Shown here: positions 1 through 9,890 of the stretch, piece by piece
How positions within the stretch are numbered: position 1 is the stretch's first letter
Layout of the letters: every line of letters begins with the position of its first letter
Origin: Saccharum officinarum
Lineage: Eukaryota > Streptophyta > Magnoliopsida > Poales > Poaceae
Length of the DNA: 64,000 nt
NCBI GenBank assembly: GCA_020631735.1
Contig: CM036160.1
Span: 116,108,680-116,172,679 of the forward strand
Direction: 5' to 3'
Position numbers and translations under genes: made by a program
The notes under the pieces: model-generated
The model's database searches: none
Told to the model about the DNA's origin: nothing
The model's input: the letters and a program-made list of their open reading frames with translations, nothing else

Positions 1-672
1 TACTCTATATGCTTTGGACTTTGATGAGTAACCAACAAGAAAACCAATATCACAACGTCTTTGAAACTTCCCTAGGTGTTGACGCTTCTTGTAGATGTAG
101 CATTTACAGTCAAACACCCGGAAGAATGAGACGTCCGGCTTCTTCCCATTTAGCAACTCATAGGGGGTCTTGCCAAGAAACTTTTGTAGGAAGAGGCGAT
201 TTGAAGCATAGCATGCGGTGTTGACTGCCTCGGCCCACAACTTCTCCGAAGTATTGTACTCATCTAACATTGTTCTTGCAAGGGTGATCAAAGTCCAGTT
301 CTTTCTCTCAACTACACCATTTTGTTGAGGAGTATAGGTTGAAGAGACTTCATGCTTGATTCCAATTTCATCACAATAAGCTTCAATGTTTGTGTTGTCA
401 AACTCTTTGCTATTGTCACTTCTAATCTTCTTTATCTTGACTTTAAATTCATTTTGAGCTCTCTTTGCAAACTTCTTGAAGCAATTGGCCACTTCGGATT
501 TGTCATGAAGAAAGAAGGTCCATGTATACCTTGAGTAGTCATCCACTATCACAAGACAATAGAGATTTCCACCCAAGCTCTTGTAGGTTGTAGGTCCAAA
601 CAAATCCATGTGTAGAAGTTCTAGCACTCTTGAAGTTGACATGAAAGCTTTGGTTGGATGAGTGTTTGCAAC
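1..672 (-). pseudogene. Copia A integrase catalytic core (continues past window edge)
   Basis: Reading the minus strand after the TAA at 670-672 gives an open integrase core in the same frame. HMDLFGPTTY holds the first catalytic Asp, then VDDYSRYTW. IRSDNSKEF holds the second Asp (relatives have SDNGTEF). TYTPQQNGVVERKN carries the catalytic Glu. The core continues to the window edge with the KTPYELLNGKKP box. Integrase would insert the cDNA. Here it can be made only by readthrough of the preceding stop. Confidence 0.85.
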
Positions 673-1230
673 TTATTTGCCCGCTTGACATGCACTACAA
701 GGTTTGTCCTTTTCAAACTTTACATCCTTCAATCCTCTCACTAGCTCTTTCTTCAATAGCTTGTTGAGAGTGTTCATTCCAACATGAGCAAGCCTCCTAT
801 GCCAAAGCCAACCAAGTGAGGTCTTGGTGAATAAGCATGTCATCAAGTTTGCATCTTCGTAGGTGAAGTCAACAAGATAAAGATTGTTGTATCTAAAGCC
901 TTTGAATATCACTTGCTTGTCATCTATCTTTGAAACTACAATTTCATTAGGTGTGAACAAGCATTGGAAGCCAAGGTCACAAAGTTGCTCAACGAATAAT
1001 AAGTTGAAACTCAATGAAGCAACATAGAGCACATTTGAGAGTGAGTGATCATTTGATATTGCAATCTTGCCTATACCCTTGACTTTGCTTTTTGAATTAT
1101 CCCCAAATGTGATCTTCTCTTGACATATCCCATTCTCTTCAATGGAGGTGAACGTACGAGGATCACCGGTCATATATTGAGTGCAACCACTATCAATAAC
1201 CCAATGAGATCCAACGGTCTTGTAGTTCAC
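673..1230 (-). pseudogene. Copia A protease and GAG-pre-integrase domain
   Basis: The segment opens with the retropepsin active-site box (WVIDSGCTQYMTGD, Asp-Ser-Gly), then the typical Copia protease body. The integrase N-terminal HHCC zinc finger follows: WHRRLAHVG with the two His and CSACQAGK with the two Cys. There is no good ATG. The open frame begins at a GTG just after the frameshift, so this is a piece of a polyprotein, not a free ORF. It ends in TAA (670-672 on the plus strand), where relatives have Gln. One C-to-T change explains it. Confidence 0.85.
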
Positions 1231-1244
1231 CTACACACGAGAGA

Positions 1245-1832
1245 TTAAGCTTTTTGTTTAGGGACCCAAACTTGAGAGGGACCCTTGACTTTCTCAACTA
1301 GTGACTTGGCAACCCATATTTTCTTTGGCCTATTCTTGTTTGGGAGACCTAAGAACATAACTTTCATCTTTCCATTTGAATCTTTTCTTAGCATGTAATG
1401 AGCATTGAAGGCAAAGGGTCTAGCATGCTTAGGCAAGGGTTGTGGTGGTGGAGTTTTGCATTCATGTGCAAAATGACCTTCTTGTCCACACTCAACACAT
1501 CTCTTTGGCTTGGGCTTTGACTTGCTTTGTTGTTGTTGAGTTTTTGCCTTCTTCTCTTGATTTGCCAAGTACCCAATACCACTTCTATCCATCTTCATTA
1601 CGGTGTTCATGAGTAGCTCACTTTGCAAATATTGACCTCTTATGAACTTGCTTAGGCCGGTCTTGAGATGCTCTTTCTCTTGCTTGAGCTTCTTGTTTTC
1701 TTCAATAAGTGACTCATTTGTTGTTTGCTTCTCAAGAGCCATCAAGCCCTTTAGCTTCTTGTTCTCATTTGCAAGCTTCTCATTTTCACTCTTGATCTTG
1801 GTATAATCATCATCGTTGCTTGACTCAACCAC
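1245..1832 (-). pseudogene. Copia A gag C-terminal part with second zinc knuckle
   Basis: In-frame continuation of the gag segment after the premature TAA at 1857. It begins with more coiled coil (repeated Glu-Asn-Lys-Lys-Leu heptads), then a Gln/Lys-rich stretch and a second CCHC knuckle, CVECGQEGHFAHEC. The tail ends at a stop at 1245. The protease segment that should follow is in another frame, so a small frameshift lies at about 1231-1245. Two nucleocapsid knuckles separated by about 250 residues fit the large Maximus-type gag (family knowledge). Confidence 0.8.
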
Positions 1833-1856
1833 ACTCTTGCCTTTGCTACTAGAACC

Positions 1857-3590
1857 TTACTCAATGCTTTCAAAGATCAAGTCATCACATGATGTAGCTA
1901 TGTCACACTTAACAACTTTGTTAGTAGCATCATGTGCCTCAAGAGAAAGTTCATTAGCAACCACAAGACTATCATAGTCAATTTTCAATGTTGTGTATTT
2001 GTCTTTTAGAGAGTTATGCCTAGTGATGAGCTCATCATGCTTCTTCTCAAGTTTATCATGTTGATCTCTAAGCTCTTTGTTAGAAGTTTTGAGCTCCTTA
2101 AGAGTGGAAGACATAATTTCATTTTGATCTTTGAGCTCACCACTAGCCTTTTGAGCACTTTTAAGCTTAGATGAGAGTGATTCATTTTCATTTTGAAGTT
2201 CATCATTTTCATTTCTTGTCCTTCTTATGACTTTAGTGTATTTGTTTAACAATTTTACAAGTTCATCATAAGAAGGTGCGTCATATTCATCATCACTATC
2301 ACTATCATCATCATCATCATCACTATTATGGTTTTGTACCTTTCGTTCACCCTTAGCCATAAGGCATAGGTGAGTAGTGGACGATGATGGTGAGGGAGGC
2401 GGTGAAGGTGGTGATGAAGATGTTGGTGAAGATGATGGCCCCATCACAAATGCGGCAACCTTCTCTTTCTCATCACCGCTCTCATCTTCGGAGGACTCAC
2501 AAGATGATTCAATGTCGGTGAGCCAATCACCAACAATATATGCCTTTCCTCCCTTCTTCTTCTTGTAGAACTCCTTCTTCTTGCCATCCTTCTTCTTGTA
2601 TGGCTTGTTTTTCTTTTTCTCTTCTTCTTCATCACTTGAATCATTCTTTTTGCCCTTGTTCTTGTTCTTGTACTTGTCTTTTGGAGGTCTAGGGCATTGA
2701 TGAGCTAAGTGGCCAAGTTCACCACAATTGTAGCAATCCATCTCCGAGATTGGCTTCCTTTTGCTACTTGTGATGAATTTCTTTTTCTTGCCATCAAACT
2801 TGATGCCACTCTTGTTGAGCCTCTTTAGCATTTTGGTGGTCTTCCTCACCATGAGGGCAAGTGATTCATCATCAACATCACTTTCACTTGAGCTCTCTTG
2901 CACCATCATGGCTTGGCCCTTCTTCTTCTTCTTGTCATGGCTAGCTTTGAATGCCAAGTCCTTCTTGGAAGATGATGAGCCCTCTTCCGGAGTGATGTGC
3001 ATGTACATCTCATGAGCATTGATCTTCCCCAATACTTGTGTCGGTGTTGCGGTGGAAAGATCACTTTGGTGAAGCACGGTGACAATGTGACCATACTTCT
3101 CAATGGGAAGAACACTCAAGATCTTCCTTGCAACATCCGATTGGCTCATTTGAGTGAGCCCAAGAGCATTGAGGTCCTCTACAAGAACATTCAAACGAGT
3201 GTACATATCATTAGCACTTTCTTTGGGAAGCATCTCAAAAGAATTGATTTTCTTTAAAGCAATGTGATAGCGTTCCTCACGCTCACTCTTAGTTTCCTCA
3301 TGGAGAGCGCAAAGGTTTTTCCACAATTCATGAGCTTTCTTTGCATTACGCACACGATTGAAAATATCCTTGCCTAAGCCCCGGTAGAGTGCATTTTTGA
3401 CCTTTGCATTCCACCGGTCGTACTTCTCGTCACCACTTGGGTTAGCGGGATCCCTAATGGCGGGAAGCCCTTGGGTTGCGGCTCTAAGACACCCAACATC
3501 TATGGCTTCGAGGTACGCCTCTATTCGGATTTTCCAATATAGAAAATCATCCCCCTCAAAGGTGGGAGGTGGTCCTTCCCTATTAGACAT
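1857..3590 (-). CDS. gag: Copia A gag protein (577 aa open segment)
   Basis: Retrotransposon capsid/nucleocapsid precursor. The start (MSNREGPPP) lies 39 bases inside the primer binding site. Residues about 1-200 form the UBN2-type Copia gag domain. A CCHC knuckle CYNCGELGHLAHQC lies near residue 288. It is followed by Lys-rich and acidic Ser/Asp-rich runs and a long heptad-rich coiled coil (about residues 440-560). The frame ends in TAA at 1857-1859, but the same frame continues with gag-like sequence immediately afterwards, so this TAA looks like a point nonsense mutation rather than the natural end. Confidence 0.85.
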   Translation of the reverse strand: MSNREGPPPTFEGDDFLYWKIRIEAYLEAIDVGCLRAATQGLPAIRDPANPSGDEKYDRWNAKVKNALYRGLGKDIFNRVRNAKKAHELWKNLCALHEETKSEREERYHIALKKINSFEMLPKESANDMYTRLNVLVEDLNALGLTQMSQSDVARKILSVLPIEKYGHIVTVLHQSDLSTATPTQVLGKINAHEMYMHITPEEGSSSSKKDLAFKASHDKKKKKGQAMMVQESSSESDVDDESLALMVRKTTKMLKRLNKSGIKFDGKKKKFITSSKRKPISEMDCYNCGELGHLAHQCPRPPKDKYKNKNKGKKNDSSDEEEEKKKNKPYKKKDGKKKEFYKKKKGGKAYIVGDWLTDIESSCESSEDESGDEKEKVAAFVMGPSSSPTSSSPPSPPPSPSSSTTHLCLMAKGERKVQNHNSDDDDDDSDSDDEYDAPSYDELVKLLNKYTKVIRRTRNENDELQNENESLSSKLKSAQKASGELKDQNEIMSSTLKELKTSNKELRDQHDKLEKKHDELITRHNSLKDKYTTLKIDYDSLVVANELSLEAHDATNKVVKCDIATSCDDLIFESIE

Positions 3591-3628
3591 CTTGCTCTAG
3601 GCGGTAAAGCCTAAAAAGGGAGCAACTC

Positions 3629-3640
3629 GGCTCCGATACT
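3629..3640 (-). other. Primer binding site of Copia A
   Basis: On the minus strand AGTATCGGAGCC starts three bases after the LTR edge. It matches the tRNA-Met-type Copia site TGGTATCGGAGC except at its first two bases, and it fixes both the LTR border and the element's orientation. Confidence 0.75.
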
Positions 3641-3643
3641 AAT

Positions 3644-5223
3644 TGAAAGGATCAAGATACCCAAAAGGGGGGTGAATTGGGCTTTTCTAAAAATTAATTG
3701 CAAGAATTAAATCCTACAAGCCGGAATTCACCCCTAGCGCCTACTTGTGTTCCTAGAGATTCTACCGGTAAAAGTTTTGCACCCTAGTTTCCAATCCTAG
3801 TCTAGCATGGCAATTCTAGGAAAGTAAATCAAGCAATGAAAGTAAATACGAGAAAGTAAATGCTTGAAAGTAAGGGCAAGGAACACGGCTATGTTTTTCC
3901 AAGGTATCGGAGAGTCGCCACTCCCTACTAGTCCTCGTTGGAGCATTCGCGCAAGGGTGTAGCTCCCCCTTGATCCGCGCAAGGATCAAGTGCTCTCTAC
4001 GGGCTGATTCTTCGACACTCCGTCGCGGTGAATCGCCCAAAACCGCTCACAAGATGAGTTGGGTCATCCACAAGCTCCGCCGGATGATCACCAAACTCCC
4101 AATCACCACCAAGCCGTCTAGGTGATGGCGATCACCAAGAGTAACAAGCTAGAACTCTCACTTGACTACAACGAGCCTAATGAGAAGGAGGATGCACACT
4201 TGCTACTCTCTAATCGCTAGTGAGGAACTCTCAAGCTTTGATTCTCAAACCACACTCCTCACTAGAGCTCTTGCACTCCCTTGCACTCCAAAGGTGTTTC
4301 TCAGCTGAACAAATGAGCAAGAGACCTCTAAAAGAGGTGATGGGGATGTATTTATACACCCCACAGACGAAACGAACCGTTACCTGCCAACTCAGCAAAA
4401 TACGGGGTGACCGGACGCGCCGGTCGCTCGTAACGGTCGAAATTCTGAAATTTCGGCTGAGTGACCGGACGCACCGGTCAGGGGTGACCGGACGCGTCCG
4501 ATCGTGCAGGAAGCTTACTGTAACGAGACCGGACGCGCGACCGCGTCCGATCAGTGATGACCGGACGCGTCCGGTCGTCCAAGGACCTTACTGGAACGTG
4601 ACCGGACGCGCCGATCACACCCCAATCGCGTCCGATTAGATGGTTTCCCTCAAGTGACACGTGTCGGCCTGACCACCGTGTCCGGTCCTCGCAAGGGCCA
4701 CGTCCGATCGTCAGCGCCGAAACACAGTCGCGGTTTTGAACTGACCGGACGCGTCCGGTCAAGCCGGGAACCGCGTTCGGTCAAGGGAAAAACCCTCTAA
4801 ACACTCCGAAACGCGATGCAACTTGAACCAAGTTGCTTCCAACTGAACTTTGAGCTATTCTAGAGCTGCCTAGTGCTAAGTTTAACAAGTGTGCACCACA
4901 CCTAAACATAGGGCTCACCTAGGTCAAGCTACCCGCTCATGCTCCGCTTTATAGTACGGCCAAAAGAGAAAACGAAGATCCTAACGACTATTCCGAATGA
5001 AACTCAACACCTTGACATCCGGAACTAACCGTCCTTAATCTTGACGTCACTCCTTTGAAAACCGAAACGATTTCCATTAAGGGGCATGAATACCATGGTG
5101 CCCAAAGCAGTTATCACCTCCATGACCTAACTTACCAAAGTTTCTGCAAAACACACGTTAGTCATGGTAATAAAGCGTTGTCATCAATTGCCGAAACCAA
5201 CTCTCGGGGCCTAGATGCTTTCA
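3644..5223 (-). repeat. 5' LTR of Copia A (1,580 bp)
   Basis: On the plus strand it begins TGAAAGGATCAAG next to the primer binding site and ends GGCCTAGATGCTTTCA at 5223, directly before interrupted host coding sequence. The terminal inverted repeat is TGAAAG/CTTTCA. Its central part carries the GC-rich palindromic repeats listed separately. It is related to the solo LTR at 7987-9890: same first bases, a shared GGGGGGTGAATTGGG/GAATAGCC block near the edge, and the same palindrome cluster. The overall sequence is clearly diverged. Confidence 0.88.
4408..4785. repeat. Cluster of GACCGGACGCGTCCGGTC-type palindromes in the Copia A LTR
   Basis: Over about 380 bp there are many copies and half-copies of the 18-base perfect palindrome GACCGGACGCGTCCGGTC. 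Full copies lie near 4558-4576 and 4741-4760. Variants carry CGCC, CACC or CGAT in the second half. They are separated by 10-30 unique bases. Every unit holds several CpG sites. Function unknown. Confidence 0.85.
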
Positions 5224-5585
5224 CTAATCCTATATATGTGGATGACATCTTTTTTGTTAGTAGTGATGTCAATCTACTGCATGACCCGGCCGGCTGACGG
5301 GGTCGTGCTCCTTCTTGAGCCCCCCTGTCGGCGTGGCAACGGATGGAGCTTCATTTCCGGCCTCTCATTCCACTGCGACCGTAATCCAAGAGGTCATGTC
5401 GCTGGCGCCTGCTCCTCCCTTGCCATCATGTGGCACGGGGCTGGCTTCGCCATCGGCTGCTGGCTGCCTTCTAGGTGGTGAACCCCTGAGTTCGGAGGCG
5501 TCAGCTCCACTGGGACCTGCTCCGTCGCCTGCCCAACCTCAGCACGCCTCTGGGAGGGGGTCTGGTTCGCCGCGAGGCATAGTCC

Positions 5586-6053
5586 TTGCCTCACCCCCCC
5601 CCCCTTCGAGTCTACTCCAGGCGGCGGCGCCGTGCTCGGGTCCCTGCCCCTGTGGCCGCGGACAGCTCCTCCCAAGATCCAGGGGCTGGAACTCCAATCC
5701 AGGAGCTCGACAAGGTGCGCAGGCTGGTAGATAAGCTTCTTCCTCTGCCCGTGGTCCAGAAGCGGCGAAAGAAGGCCCCTCCTCCGGGTTCCCTGCCGTG
5801 GCGTAGCCGGCGGGTCGCTGGCGCTGCTCCTTGCTCTCCAGGCCCGGTGCTTTCGGAGGCCCAGAAGAAAGTGATGCGGCACCTTGGGTTTGAAGAAAAG
5901 GAAATCATTCAGCCGAGTGCTCAAGATAGTTACAGTAAGCTCTTCAAGCCACTGCTTTCTAATTCGCATGTTAGTGCATTGGCTGCTATTTTTGGTTGGG
6001 AAGTTGGAGATGGTGAGCAGGTGCGAGCTGCCGATGTCCTTACAATAATGTAA
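5586..6053 (+). pseudogene. LINE ORF1 C-terminal part
   Basis: A 155-codon open stretch, Arg/Pro-rich at first, then PIQELDKVRRLVDKLLPLP and a helical tail (SEAQKKVMRHLGFEEKEI). It ends at TAA three bases before the ORF2 frame opens. Upstream, 5315-5590 continues as Ser/Pro/Ala-rich sequence in another frame. The switch falls at the C-tract near 5591-5603, so a slip in that run probably broke the frame. The nucleocapsid zinc knuckle usual for plant L1 ORF1 is missing, in keeping with 5' truncation. ORF1 would coat the LINE RNA. Confidence 0.6.
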
Positions 6054-7986
6054 GGTTTGGTTTTGAGTTGGGGTCGATTTATTTCTTGTGTTAAGATGAA
6101 TCCTTCTACTATCCTTGTTTGGAACGTGCGAGGCCTAAATCAAAGGGATCGCCGGAATTCTGTCAGAGATATTGTGCTTTCCAGTAATGCTGACATTGTC
6201 TGTTTGCAAGAGACTAAGGTTGCGAATATGTCCCAGAATCTGTTCCTTTCGGTTTTTGGTTCTGCGTACGATAATTTTGTTACTCTCCCGGCCAATGGGA
6301 CTAGAGGAGGGGTACTGATTGCTTGGAAGGGATGTTCTTGCCAGGCAGTTGCTTCAAGGGTAGACACTTACTCTGTTTCTATTTTGTTTTCGGAACAAGA
6401 TGGTCGTAATTGGTGGCTCACTGGAGTCTATGGGCCACAAAGAGATGAGGAGAAGGTGTTGTTTTTGCAAGAGCTAAGGAACATCAGGGCGCTGTGCAAT
6501 GGGCCTTGGCTTTTGGCTGGAGATTTTAATTTGATTTATCAGGCTGCTGACAAGAACAATAATAATCTGGATAGAGCAATGATGGGTAGATTTAGGCGTT
6601 TTCTGGATGACAATAATCTCAAGGAGATTCCACTCTTGGGTCGAAAATATAATTGGTCCAATGAGAGGAGATCGCCTACTCTTGTAAGGCTGGATCGGGC
6701 TTTCTGTTGTGATGACTGGGAAGGTATTTTCCCTGATGCTATTTTGCAAAGCACAGCAGCTGGGGTCTCGGATCACTGCCCACTCATCCTTGGTCTGAAG
6801 GTGAGCACTAGTGGCAAGCGTCGATTTCATTTTAAGAGTTTCTGGACCAAGATCCCTGGTTTTCTAGAAGCTGTCAATCAAAATTGGGAGGCTCTGGTAC
6901 AATCTAACTGTGCCGTAGAGCGCCTGTTCATCAAGCTGCAGCGGCTCAGTAAGGGACTACAAAAATGGGGACAACGGAAGGTAGGGAATATTAAAGCCCA
7001 GTTAGAGTTGGCCAAAGAACTTCTTCACCGCCTTGAGATTGAGAGAGATTCAAGGGCACTCTCTGAAGGCGAGGAATGGCTGAGAAGGAAGCTTAAACTT
7101 CATTGTCTTGGTTTGGCTTCGCTGGAGCGAACCATTGCTCGGCTGTGGTCTAGGATTCTTTATCTTCAGGAAGGTGACGCCAATACAGCGTTCTTTCATC
7201 AACAAGCTAGATTCAGAAAAAAGAAGAACTTCATCCCAAAATTACAAGTTGGTGATCAGGTGGTCGTCTCACAAGATGGGAAGGAGAAGGCAGTGTTTGA
7301 TTTTTATGAGAATATTCTTGGCAAAGCTGATGAAAGGAATTTTACTCTTGATTTGGATGAGCTTGCTATCCAGCACCATGATTTATCTGTTCTGGACGCC
7401 CCATTCTCTGAGGAGGAAGTGTGGGCAACAATTAAAGATATGCATCTGGACAAGGCCCCAGGGCCAGATGGTTTCACGGGCAGGTTTTATAAAGCTTGCT
7501 GGAGCATTATTAAAGGTGATGTGCTGATGGCCTTGGATGCCATCCTGAGAGGCCATGTTTTCAAATTCTGTCTTCTGAACACGGCCTTTATTACCCTGCT
7601 GCCTAAGAAAGTGGATGCGCTCAAAGTGAAGGATTTCCGGCCTATAAGCTTGATCCATAGCTTTGCCAAATTGGTGACTAAGATCCTAGCTAATCGGTTG
7701 GCCCCACTTTTACCTTCCTTGATCTCAGTCAATCAAAGTGCTTTTGTGCGGGGAAGGAAGATCCATGACAATTTTATGATGGTTCAGCAGATGGTTAAAG
7801 CTTTGCATCAGAAGAAAGAGGCGCATGTCCTGCTCAAGCTAGATATCTCCAAGGCATTTGACTCTGTTTCTTGGTCGTTTTTGCTGGAAGTCATGAGCAA
7901 AGTGGGGTTTGGTCAGCGGTGGCGGGACCTCATATGCTTGATCCTGTCCACTTCTTCGACACAAGTCCTAGTTAATGGTGAGCCAG

Positions 7987-9890
7987 TGAAAGGTCTTGAT
8001 GGCTAGAGGGGGGTGAATAGCCTTTTAAAAAATTCTACAAAGACAAGCTAAACAAGTTTATCAATATAACAAATAGCGAGATGCGGGTTTTGCTTAGCCT
8101 ATGGGGTGTTTGCAAGCCACCTATCCAATTCACAATTCTAGTATATTAGCACTCAACCGCACAAGTCAAACCGAGAAGGAAACTACAACTAGCAAGCTAC
8201 ACAAAGGAGCTACTCTAGCAAAGTAACTAAGAAATTAATACAAGAGAGAGTTAGAAGGGTATCACCGAGGGGCGAAGTATTGAGCCAACCAAACAATATG
8301 ATCAAGAAATGAATTCTACAATACACAACCACCGGGATTGATCAATCACAATAAGAATGATGACACAAAGATTTATCCCGAGGTTCACGTGCTTGCCGGC
8401 ACGCTAGTCCCCGTTGTGTCCCTCTTCACCACGTGGTTCGGTGGCTAATCGGTCACACACCGAGCCTCTCAAAAGGCGCCACAAGAACCTACCAAATGGC
8501 AAAAGGTTGCAATGACACGAGCAATTTACTAATGTTGCCTTTGGCACTTCGCCGAGGTAGGCACAAACCCCTCACAATCACCGGAGGTGGCCAAGAACAA
8601 TCACCAACTCTTGCCAACGCCTCCAAGCTGCTCCAAGCCGTCTAGGTGGCGGCAACCACCAAGAGAAACAAGAATCCCGCAGCAAATCAACCACCAAGTG
8701 CCAACTAGATGCAATCTCACAATGCAAATGCACTTGGATCACTCAATCTCACTTCGAATATGCAAACAAGCAAGAGAGATGAGTGGAAGGGGAGTTGCTT
8801 AGCTCAAAGTGCTCACAAGTATGTCAAAATGTCCGAGAGAGAGAGCTTTGAGCCGGCCAACGAGTATTTATAGACGTACCCCTTCGAATATAGCCGTTAC
8901 GCACTTGAAACAGCCGAAGTCGCGCTGACCGGACGCGCTGGTCAAACTGACCGGACGCGCCGATCGCGCAACGGCTAGTTTCGCGAAGCACCGACCGGAC
9001 GCGCCGGTCGCAACGACCGGACACGCTGGTCACGACCGGACGCGCTGGTCCCGTAACTGACCGGACGCGCTGGTCAACCCTGAGCGGCGCACAACGAAAC
9101 AGCGACCGGACGCGCTGGAGAACTGACCGGACGCCATAGTGCCCGCGTCCGGTTGGAGTCCAGTAAGCTCCCTGGACGACCGGACGTGTCCGGTCGACTA
9201 TGACCGGACGCGCTGCGCGTCCGATCGAAAAGCTGAAACACGCGCAGTCATTGAACGCTGACCGGACGCGTCCGGTCAAACAGTGACCGCGTCCGGTCCA
9301 GCGTCCGGTCACCACTGTGACCTCCGTTCGCTTCCGTTCGATTTCCGACTTTCGGCGTAGTGGAAAATAGTCGTTTCAACTCCTCGAAAACGCCTGAATC
9401 CCGCCTCGTAAGCTCGGCGGGAGGGAGAGAGGACCCTAAACCCTCTCTACCGCTCAAACTCCACCGCCTTCGCAAATGTGCTAACACCACTAAGTGATCA
9501 CCACCATGTGCATGTGTGTTAGCATTTTCACAATCATTTTTCGAGGCGTTATTAGTTCTATCCAAATGCATATGACGTGAAATGCACACCTAGAGGCACT
9601 TAGGAGTTCAATAGCTGCGTCATTCCCCTCTTTATAGTACGGCTATCTATCCTATAATGTAACCACACCCACTAGGTGTCTTGGTTACTAAAACACAACC
9701 CTTAAGCATATACCTTTGCCTTGATCACGTAGGGTTGCGTCCAAATCCAAGTGTGGCCACTCATGATCACCATGTCCATCTTGCCGCCAACCTTAGAATG
9801 TACTAATCCTCATATGCTACATACAACTTAGGCATAGGATTAGTACTTAGGCATTGTCACTAATTACCAACACCAAACATAGGACTTTCA
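7987..9890 (-). mobile_element. Solo LTR (1,904 bp) inserted in LINE ORF2
   Basis: Begins TGAAAGGTCTTGATGGC and ends CATAGGACTTTCA. It is flanked by an exact 5-bp duplication, GCCAG (7982-7986 and 9891-9895). No internal domain, primer site or second LTR is present, so it is a solo LTR, the usual product of LTR-LTR recombination. Its edge and palindrome cluster relate it to the Copia A LTR. By that comparison its sense strand is minus. It contains no gene. Confidence 0.93.
8925..9312. repeat. Palindrome cluster in the solo LTR
   Basis: About eleven ACCGGAC starts and five GTCCGGT ends in 390 bp. These are variants of the same GACCGGACGCGTCCGGTC palindrome as in Copia A, many with the second half decayed to CGCTGGTC. 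A perfect copy lies near 9259-9277. The region is much richer in CpG than the rest of the LTR. Confidence 0.85.

Larger units (their letters stand above)
1..5223 (-). mobile_element. Copia LTR retrotransposon A (partial, runs off left edge)
   Basis: Seen: the 5' LTR (3644-5223), a tRNA-Met-type primer binding site, gag, protease, GAG-pre-integrase and integrase core lie in that order on the minus strand. The right LTR edge ends in CA at 5223 and the next bases (CTAAT, 5224-5228) are the first bases of an interrupted Copia reverse transcriptase, so the element sits inside another retrotransposon. The long coiled-coil gag with two CCHC knuckles and the long LTR fit the Maximus/SIRE lineage (inference). 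Coding is broken by two nonsense codons and one frameshift. Reverse transcriptase, RNase H and the 3' LTR must lie left of the window. Confidence 0.92.

Noticed and set aside
4408..9312. GC-rich repeated palindromes considered as a CRISPR-like array
   Set aside because: Plant retrotransposon LTR context, irregular spacing, variable units and no spacers of constant length.
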